Shown piece by piece: positions 33,701-44,400 of a stretch of 64,000 nucleotides of DNA. Positions within the stretch are counted from its first letter, which is position 1, and every line of letters begins with the position of its first letter. This DNA is from Sceloporus undulatus (Eukaryota > Chordata > Lepidosauria > Squamata > Phrynosomatidae). Under the pieces are notes generated by a model. The model was not told the DNA's origin. It searched no databases and saw only the letters and a program-made list of their open reading frames with translations. Where the stretch lies: contig NC_056524.1 of assembly GCF_019175285.1 (NCBI RefSeq), positions 101,650,921 to 101,714,920 on the forward strand, in the 5' to 3' direction. Made by a program: the position numbers and the translations under genes.

Positions 33701-36700
33701 CTGGACTGGTTGAACAGAAATGTTGTCCACAGAGACAGAAAAGGAGTGTTGAAGGGTGGGTTTAGGAGGAAAGACAAGAAGCTCCATCTTGGACATGTTG
33801 AGCTTCAAACGCCAATGGCGCATCCACTGCGAGACAGCTGTGAGACAAGATGAAACTTACTGTTCAAGCCTTGGAGAAAGGTCGGGGGTGGAAAGATACA
33901 ACTGGGTGTCATCGGCATACAGATGGTAGGAAAAACAAAAAGAGCTGATGAGTTTACCTAAGGACAGTGTGTAGAGAGAAAACAGAAGGGGACCCGGAAC
34001 AGAGGCCTGAGGAACACCCACAGATAAGGGAACAGAGGATGAAGTCTGTCCACCTGCAACCACTGCAAAATATCTGCCAAACAAATAAGATCTAAACCAG
34101 TCGAGAACAGAGTCTGAGAACCCAAGGTCCAGGGACGTAGCCGGGGGGGGGGATCTTGGGGTCCGGACCCCCCCTTCCATTAAAAAAATGAATGGTATGT
34201 GCTGCTGCGCCGCTGTACCCAAGCCCCATTATAATGGTGGCACTTAGTCTGGATCCCCCCCTTCCTAAAATCCTGGCTATGTCCCTGCAAGGTCAGAGAG
34301 TATGTCAACTAGGAGACAGTGATCATTTACTTTAACCACTGTTTATTGTCCCTCTTCTATTACTGGATGGTCATCAATAGTAGCCCCCAGTGTGGGAAGC
34401 CTAAAGTGGGAATTATCACTTTAACCATGGGAACAAACCTAAAGACCTAAAGGCAGTATTTCAATCTCAGTAGCACAGTGATGCTACTTAGCAAAGCAAG
34501 GGGCTGGTGTGAAGAGGCCCTTAGATAAAAACTATGGACAGGGTAAGGCACCGATCTTCTCAAAGGGGTGATATAAATATTAATAGTGGTTAAATGGACA
34601 AGACATTAAACAAATGCATACATACAAATATCTAGGCATGCACTTTCAATCTACACTTATCTAATCTTTTCACAGGGTACAGTCACTGGTAGAACTAAAT
34701 TTTATATAAGTGTTATTTTCCATTTTTGGTCTTGGTTGCTGGAAGGACAATGTGGAGCAAGCTTCATTACTTTAACTTTGTGCCTCCATGACTGGTGTCC
34801 CTTCAAGGACATTCAAATTTCTGAGAGAGACAAAATGCATAAGATCCTTCTGCAGACTAATCCAAATGTGCAATAACTTTTGAGATCAGAAAGAGCAAGA
34901 AATGTGATTAAAATAATTTAAAACAAACAATTGAAATAAATTTGAGAGAGAAAGAATGATGCCTTGCCAACAAGCTTGTTCCTCTGTCTTTCAGGGTTTT
35001 TCATCACAATCTTCCCTTTTTTTCTATTTTAAGGTCTTTATGGAAACACAAAGCTTGCCAATCTCTACCTTGCTAAATCAAGCCCAAAGTCACAGTATTA
35101 TTACATGCAGTTACAGTCTGAAGTCTTCTATCCAAGTCTGCAGTACTTGGCTGATGCTGTAAGGTGAGGATACTAGGAATAATCTGTTTCAGAAAACTCA
35201 GTGAGAGTGTTTATACTTATAGGCTTTCTATCAAAGAATCAGCCAGAGGTATTTTTTGCCAGGTTGTTTTGAGTGATAGTGCCTCATTGAATTCACTCAC
35301 ATTTTTACAGGCATACAAAGTACTGTATGCTGTATATCAGGATTTCCTGCTCTTGTATTTTTCCAATCATTCTTGTTTTATGTGCTGACTCAGCTTTCAA
35401 CAATTAATTCAATGGGCATCCTCAAAATGGGATCAGCCAATAGGATTCTATCCAGTATTATATGTATTGGATGGGCAAAGCATGTGGGCCCTGTCTGCAT
35501 GGGCCAAATAAACCAGCCTCCCCACTATCCACTCAGTGGGGACAATTCCCAAATGTGGTGTGAACATTCCATGCCAAACCTGGGGCATACCCCCTTACCA
35601 TAGATTAAAAAATGCCCCCAGTTGCTCCAGATCTTCCTGGAAGATCTGAAGCCCTCTGTTCTGACACTGGGTGGCACATCCAGTGCAGACATCACCGTCC
35701 ATCATGGCTTTCTTTGCTCTGAAAGCACAATAAGGCATTTAACCATGATATTGAGGCTAGGCTCCTCATTCTGACCTCAGAAGGGAGCAACGTGATGTGG
35801 CAGCAGCCACACTGGACAGCACAATAGGATGTACATGCAAACAGCTGTCCAGCATCTGTATGTAGGGCCCAGGAAACAGGAGGAGGTCAAGGGAGCTCTG
35901 GGCCTGGATACTCTGGCTGTGCCCAGAGCATCCTGGCCAGTATAGACAACAACACAGGCCCAAAACAGACAGGCCAAATAAAGCTGTTTCTGGCCACTTT
36001 ACATGGCGTTTAGATGACACACCCCTGAAGTGGCCGGAAGCTGCACCAAGACCACCTAAGGCAGCCGGAAGCTACCAGCAAAAGGAGCAGAGTGGGCCAT
36101 ATAGTTGCTGTGGTCTGGAGTGATTGTGATCAAAGTGGCTGGAGATTTCTCCTTCATTGCCGTCTGTTTCAGCCCACAGTTTCTCTATCACTTCCCCAAT
36201 GGCAACCATTATATCTCTATTTGAGTTGCCATTTTATATTCTTAACTGAGCTTTTTATTTCTGTTGGTATGCTTTTCTTGCTATAGAAATTTACTTTAAA
36301 TGATATTTAAATATTGCAACATTAATTAAATAATATTTCCCCCCTTTTCTGGCTTTCTGATCACTATGTCAGCAGCATTTGGTGTTATATAATTAAACAA
36401 TTCCAACATGCAATTATTTCTGGTCCAAAACCAAAAGTGGAACCACTCTGCTTTTGGATAGTTCAGGGACAAAAAGCACAAGTGAATAAGTGATTTACTT
36501 CTAATTAAAGAACTTCATTGTATTAGATAATGTTCAAAATGGCCACTAAAACTTTATTTTTATGAGGTCAAGTCTTTGAATAGAGCAGTGAATTTTGATA
36601 TTTCAAAATACTTGTGTTATGTAGTAACAAAGTAGTATCAAAGGTACTTGTATATATTTAGACAATTCAGCAGAGTTTACTTCTGAATAGACATGCATGG

Positions 36701-39700
36701 GGATGTTCTGAGTCTTTCTGAATTATTCTTACAGTTTTAAGAATGAACTTCAAAACCAATGCATGGAGTTATCTAAGATGTTCAGTATATTGTGGGTAGA
36801 AGAATGTGATGTTGAATTTGTTGCTTTAAACTACTTAATTTTCATTTATTTAAAACAAATGTTTTGTTTCAGGGAAGGAAAAAGTCAAATCAAGTCAATA
36901 TATGGACCTTCAGCAAAAAACTATTTTGATGCTCTTTATAGGTAAAAGTTGTTTGTTTCTATATCAAATTTGAAAGACAATGGGCAAAATGGGAAAAATT
37001 ATTAAGGTTAATAATTCCTTGTATAATTGTATACAACATACATTTTTGTTCACAGCTGCGATGTTTTTAAGGTTCGGGCTCTCATTAATGGTATTGAGAG
37101 AGAGACTTTTTATAATCTGGTCAGACACCTCTCCTTATCTTTTCTTTTTCATAGAATGTAGGTCTGTACAAATAGAAATGTAGATCTGTAAAAGTATAAA
37201 TGTTTTCACAAATAGACTCTTTCAAGTCCTTTGGAAGGTGCTTGCACTTTCAAGGATCTGTAATGGCTCTAGTGATGTCACTGCAGCCCTGGCTGGAAAT
37301 TGTGGTCCTTCCAGCAATAACACTAACAAAAGAGATGCTAAGCAACAGGAATTTTTGCTTTTAGGAACCAAGATATTATCATAGTTTGTAATGCCCAATG
37401 TGAATCAGAATCTGTATGAAGGAATCTTCTCTGCTTATCTGAATTATCAGTTCAGAGGAAGGCATGCAAAAATACTTCTGGGCCCTGGAGAATACTTGGA
37501 ATATGATTGGTAGAGAAGTGATGTCTGCATTTGATCTTTCTAATTTCCATCTCATTTGTGATCTGGGAGGTAAGTGCTACAAATTTGCAACAGTCTTCCT
37601 TCATATGAGCCTCTTGAAATAATATTTTAATGGTTTGGAGTATGTATTGTATTATCTCCTGGGTTCTTTTCCACCCCTAGGCTTCTGTGATTGTAAAAGT
37701 AGGGTTGCTTTAAGAAGTCAAAACCACTTTGGCCAGCCAAGGGTACCTACTTTATAGTTATTGGTAGATGCCCTTTCTAGCAAAGAAAATATTGACTGTT
37801 ATTCTTAGATGGCCCACAATGACTAGAAAATGCAGATTGTTCTAGAAGTGGAGAATCATTTTTGAGAAATGGGCATCTCTCTTTTCTACTCCCTACCTTC
37901 AGCTGGTAGTGTTTTCAAGTTGTGCACATGTGAAGGAAATGCAAGTTGGAGGAAGACATACTGAGACCAGGTGCAGAGGATTCATGGGACATGGGAGGCT
38001 GGGTGAGAAAGAGAAACAATCTACTGAGGTGTACTACAGAAACAGGATAGGAACAGGTTAACAGGATTGAACATAAAAGGAAACAAGGCTGGACCCTGGT
38101 GTCCTGCAAATAGGCTTGGAAGAAAGAAAAAACTCCAGTCAAGAGAAAGCTTGGCCACTTACCATGGCAAGCAGTGTTCCACAGTCATAATAAATACTCC
38201 AACTTATGGAACAGTCTCAGCATTACAAGAACCAAGCAGTTACCCTTTTATGGAGCCTATGTTCAAAACACAGGGAAGAAATAATCCAATTTGAGACCAC
38301 TTTAACTGCCTTGCCTCAGTGCTAGGGAATTTTGGAAACTGTAGTTTTGTGAGACATTTAGCTTTCTGTCAGTGAGCTCTGGTGCTACAATAAACTACAA
38401 TTCCCAGGATTCCCTAGCACTCAGCCAGGGCAGTTAAAGCAATCTCAAACTGGATCATTTCTGCAATGTTTGGACCCTAGTCACTCATGCTGGACTTTTA
38501 CTTACTGGAGCTTCTTCAGGCTCCAATCATCACTCGGAAAGCCTCAGCTTCTGGATGGGTGAATGTCACCTCTTCTTATATTAAGACTTCCATGCTTCTG
38601 AAGCCCCTCTAACATTTATACAGGTATAAATCCTGTTGACAAATAAACTGGAAATGGCTATATTTGTGGTTTTTTTAACTTGATTATATTACTCTGTTCA
38701 CGAAGGACATATGTCCTGTTCTTTCTTTAAGGCTCTACTGGTACCTTAGCCAAAGAATGCACTTCATTGTACCCAAATTCTACTGTGATCATTTTTGATC
38801 TACCTGAAGTAGTGGAAAGGTCAAAGAAGCACTCTGTGGCCCCAGCAGGTGGCAAGATTTTATTCCAGGAAGGTAAAATATGTTTTGTTCTGAAAGACCA
38901 CCTTGGAAATTGCTTATATCAAGTCGGGCTATTGGTTCTTCTAGTTCAGTGTTATCCACATTGTCTGGCAGTGGCTTTCCAGAGTTTTATGGACAAAAAG
39001 TTTAAGGGGGATAAAAACGGGAAACACAGCAAATTTATTTAAACAATCTGTAGCAATAGAATGCTGAAAAGAGATTAAAAGAAATTACAAAGCATAGAGT
39101 ATATGCCGGTGATGGCAAACCTTTTTAGGTCGCCGTGCCAAGGGTGGAGAATCCGCCCTCCGGGGGCGGGGTCCCATGCAAGAGGCGGGGCTTTCACCCT
39201 CTGAGGGTGAGGCTTTCATCCTCCAGGGGCGGGGCTTATCATATGGGCTTGCAATTACATGTGAGGCATCCTAGTCCTAGGCATGATATAAGGTCTATGA
39301 AGACCAACAACTTACCTACAGTGACGGGATGTTCCCACATACCATATGATATACCTTACAAGGCTGCTCTATTAGTTTTCTATGACCACTGACGAAGACG
39401 TTCTAGTCGAAACGCGTTTGGTTTTTGTTTTGTACTTCCTAACTGTAATGGGCATACCTTTTAATTTTGTCTCTGTTGTGCACTCCCCAACTGTATGGAC
39501 ATACTGTGTTATCTTTTTTAATTCCATGTTGAGAGGCACAGAGGAATTGGTATTTTGTGTACTTGATACCTTCGTATGGAATTTGCAGTTCCCTAGCCCC
39601 GTACTGACTGGTAAAAGTTGCCTTGTGCCTGTTAGGGCGTGGCTCACAGGCCAGAACAAGCCTCTTTTTGTGTTTAGGATAGCATATACTCTATGCTTTG

Positions 39701-41322
39701 TAATTTCTTTTAATCTCTTTTCAGCATTCTATTGCTACACATTGTTTTAATAAATTTGCCGTGTTTCCCATTTTTATCCCCCCTAAACTTGTTGTCCACT
39801 CACTTGCTTGTTTCAGTTTAGGGCATCACCTCCCAGTTTTTCCTTTCCAGAGTTTTACACACAAATGCTTCCCAGTCCTACCTGGATATGGTAGGGACTG
39901 AACCACATCCATGCAAAATATTTTCTCTACCACTGAGTTCCTCCCGTTTCTCAAATATCAGTCCATCTGTGTCACACATTTTTCTTGCTGGAAGAGAGAA
40001 AGGTTTCATAGCAAAATACAGTTGGTCCTCCATATCCATGGATTCTTCATCTATGGATTCAACCATCCAAACCTTGAAAAATGTTTTTAAAATATATAAA
40101 TTCCACACACACCCCTCAAACCTTAAAATTTCCATTTTATATAAGGGACACCATTTACTACACCATTATATTTAATGGGACTTGAGCATCCACTAATTTT
40201 GATGTCCGGGAGGTGGGGTTCTAGAACCAAACACCAGCAGATTTCAAGGGTGCACTGTATGTCAATGGAGCTGTATACAGTTTGAATACTGTTTTGTGTT
40301 AGAGCTCAATGCAGCTACTCCAGTGTTTGCAGATTACAGTTGGCCCTTGGTATCCACAGATTTTTCATCCATGGATTCAGCCATCCATGGCTTGAAAATA
40401 TTCAAGAATAATATAAATTAAAAAAAAAAAGCAAACCTTGATTTTGCTGTTTTATATAAGGGACATCATTTTAGTATGCTACTGTATTTAATAGGATTTC
40501 AGCATCCACTGATTTTGATATCCACATGAGATCCTAGAACCAAATCCCAGTGGATAACAAGGACCCATTCATATTGCATTAAAGTGCAGCCTTGTTAAAA
40601 ATAATAATTAAATAATTTAAATAATTTATTCATTTGTTCAATCAAAAGCTACTGAACTATCCCTTCTCTACCAAGAAAGATAAAGGAAAGATTAAAATAG
40701 GCAAAAGCATTATCATCTTGTTCTACAATCCTGCATGTACTTACTAGGATGTAACTCTTACTGAGGGCACATCTATACTGATGGGAAAAAAGAGCCACAC
40801 TCCTTCTCACTACCCATCCATATACTGCAGATCTCCGCATGAGTGAGTGAGCAATAAATTTGGGGAAGTATTGGAAGGGGGAAGAGTAATAATAGTAAAA
40901 ACAAATGCAACATCCAACACTCATGCAAATGGAAAGAAGAGGGAAGAGGGTAGCCCAATCTAACCCCTCACCACTGATGTCTTGGCTGGAATACAATAAA
41001 GTAGAAAAACATGGTGACAAACGTGAGGCTTGCCAGACCCAACCAGTCCTGCTCAGCAACAACTACTTCCACCCCAGGCCCCACACCAATGTTGCTATGG
41101 AGTGCAGTCCACACACACGCACATGCAAATATCTGGATTTTGTGCTCATATCTGGAGTAAATCCCCACATTTTCCCCCTCTGGATTAAAGCACTGAAAAG
41201 GCCTGGATTTGGCCCGATTTGTTCCATAAATTGTCTGCACAGCTTGCTGTATAGATAACGTGAGATCATTTCATTTAGCCCACATAGATAAGCTTTGAGT
41301 CTAAGCAGAATGAAAATATACC

Positions 41323-41353
<31 letters not shown>

Positions 41354-41430
41354 TGGCATGTTTTCATTTTGCTTAGACTCAAAGCTTATCTATGTGAGCT
41401 AAATGAAATGATCTCACCTTGTCTATTATT

Positions 41431-41464
<34 letters not shown>

Positions 41465-44400
41465 CCACCTCTTCCATTTTGGGGATCGAGATGGGGAACA
41501 ACAAGGTTTATACAGTACAAATATAATAAAACAACAAAATCTCCCACCCTCCCATCCCAGATCCTCCCTCCCTAAAGTATAAAATTATAATAGTAAGATC
41601 ATACATACATATATACATAACAAAAGCATAAAGAAAATTGGCAATTAACAATGAATATCTGTTATGCCTAGTCAAAGTATATTGTTAATCTTTCCTATCT
41701 CTTTGCTTTCTTTCTTTTTTTTAAAAGTGTGGGTTGGCAAAATGTGGGTGGAAGATACAGATTTACTTTTATGATGATACATGCAGTACTTTTTCACTTC
41801 TGCCCTCATTATTTAAGGGCCTAAATCAGTGATGGCGAACCTATGGCACGCGTGCCAGAGGTGGCACTCAGAGCCCTCTCTGTGGGCACATGTGCCATCG
41901 TCCCAGCACAGAGTCTGCCAGAGTTTGTTACTAGAAAGCCAGAGGGACATGGCACTTTGCAATAAATAAGTGGGCTTTGGGTTGCAGTTTGGGCACTTGG
42001 CCTCGAAAAGGTTCACCATCACTGGCCTAAATCCAGCATTACACTATGTTATTATAGGGGATTTTTTAAAGGATCCTGTCCCTGAAGCTGACCTGTACAT
42101 TGTGGCAAGAGTCCTGCACTTGTGGGATGATGAGAAGTCTGTGCAACTGCTAACCAAATTACACAAGGCCTGCAAACCTGGTATGTACACTCAGAGAATA
42201 GGAGTGAAAAGAAAAGCAGTTTGTTAGTTCTGTTGGGTAGCCAGGGTGGTCACATACAGTATTTTCTGATTTGTTCACTGGTGCCTTGAGTCTCATGCAT
42301 CTTTTAAAATATATATATAAGTAGCATGGGTTTAGGTGTCTTCTGGCATTTACTACTTCAGATAAAGCTCTGAAAAATATATTTGTAAAGCTAGTACTGT
42401 ATGTCAGTAATAAGAATGATTGTGCAAGGAGTTTTTTCTCTTAATTATGGGCATTTAAACATTTGCATCTTTACAACTTTGATTCACAGTTGACTGAGTT
42501 TAATAGAACTTGGTCCCTGTTTAGTGTTTATGGATCTTCTTCTGCTCCTTAGGGCCCGAACAGACAGACCAAAATAAAGCTGCTTTGGGTCACTTTGGAG
42601 GTATACTGTTTAAATGAGGCATGTGTCCCAAGAGGCCAAAAGCTGCACCAAATCCACACTCCAGTCCTAATGACTCATGCATCATTTAAACAGCATACCT
42701 CCAAAGTGACCTGAAGCAGCTTTATTTTAGCCTGTCTGTTTGGGCCCATTGTTACATACCCACCACGTCCTAATCTAGCAGGGACTATACCAATTCATTT
42801 TTCACTGTCCTACTTTCCTAGCTGCTTTTAAAATGTTCCAGTTTTTCTGCCTTTCTCCCACTTTCTCCATTTGTTCTTAGTTTCTTTCAATTGCTGAAAA
42901 CTGAATTGAAAGTGCAAACATCATTGATACTTGGTTAACTCAGCAACGGGAGAGGAGAGGAGGGGAAATAATTTTGTCCTTCCTAGAAGGCGCAGGAAAA
43001 GTAAACAGCTGCAGCCTCTCCTACCTTTGTGTTCTTCCTCTTTAATATCTTGACCACACTCTGCTATCATTTGGTTGCACATGCCCCAGTTTCAATCTGC
43101 AAAATGTTGGAAGGTATATAATTTCTATTTGGAATGCTATAATTTAGAAAGGACCATACAATATGCTATTCCTGCATTTAAATTAACCCTTTCATCTCCT
43201 TAGTCACAGTGATTCCCAAACTTTGGTCTTCCAGATATTTTGGATTTAGAATCTGGGGCCCGTTACAAACAGGCCTATAGTACGGACTGGGTCCGTATTA
43301 GGGTTAGAAAGGGGCGTCACTTCCGGATGCCCCTAACCCTAATACGGACTGAGTCCGTACAAAATGGCGGTGCCCGTTCCACACAGGGGCTGCATTCTTT
43401 ACGTAGCGGACGCGCTGCGACTGCACGTCACGCAGCGTATATGATGCTGCGAGTGCGCCATTGGCGCCTCGCGGCGTCATATCTGCGCTGCAAAGAGAAG
43501 CGCAATTTTGGCACTTCTTATTTGCAGTGAGGAGTCACGCAGTTTGGCTGCTGCGACTCCTCCGCACTGCAACCGGCAGCGGCACAAGACCGCCCCTTCT
43601 GGGTGGTCTGTAACGTGCCATAGAATCATAGTTGGAAGAGACTATGGTGGGTTACAGACTGCCCATTTCGGGCGGTCTGTACCCGCCCCTTTCCCCAGTG
43701 TATTGGGGTCTCAGCTGCCAGAACGGCAGCCACTGAGGCCCCGATCCGCCGCTTTTCAGGCTGCGGGGAAGCGGCAAAACGCCACTTCCCTGCAGCCTGA
43801 AAAGGGGTGTCCTTGGGGCTTCAAGCCCCAAGGACACCCCGTGGCGGCGGGGAGAAGGAGAAAGGGGCCGCTTGGCCCATTTCTCCCTTGCTTCGCTGGG
43901 CGCAGCCGTCTGAAGGCTGCGCCCAGCGACGCAAAGCGGCGCCGCAAACCAGGAAGGAGCTCCGAAATGGAGCTCCTTCCTGGTCCGTGCAAAGGGTGCA
44001 CTAGGCGCCCTGGCGCAGAGCGAGGACATCACATCCGCGCCGCCCCGTATAGAGGTGGCGCGGCCGTGACGTCCTCGTGGCGGCAACCGTCTGGAACGGC
44101 CGCCGTCATTTTTTAGATGCGGAGTGCGTATTAGGGTTAGGTAGGTGCGGAAGCACCGCACCTCCCTAACCCTAGTACGCTCTCTGCGCATACTTTAATG
44201 GCGGTGTGTAACCCGCCTACAAGAGCTATCCAGTCCAACCCCCTGCCATGCAGGAAATCTCAATCAAAGTATACCCGACAGATGGCCATCCAGCCTCTGT
44301 TTAACGACCTCCAAGGAAGGAGACTCTACCACTCTCTGAGAAAGTGTGTTCCACTGTCGAACAGCCCTTACTGTCAGGAAGTTCCTCCTAATGTTGAGGT

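Noticed and set aside
33356-34222. Reverse-transcriptase-like frames as a host gene
   Set aside because: They are part of a truncated L2 LINE with its 3' UTR and tail.
39382-39750. 122-codon frame
   Set aside because: It lies wholly inside the inverted-arm insertion at 38990-39842 and runs into its right arm. No domain.
40649-41359. Frames of 90-137 codons on both strands
   Set aside because: They overlap each other and no motif is visible. AT-rich intron 6 of copy B.
42552-42747. A microRNA-type hairpin
   Set aside because: It is a repeated palindromic MITE with other copies at 57332 and 60233.
43508-44191. Open frames of 202 (+) and 179 (-) codons
   Set aside because: They lie inside the GC-rich hairpin elements. 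Lack of stops follows from GC content, and equally long frames exist on the opposite strand.
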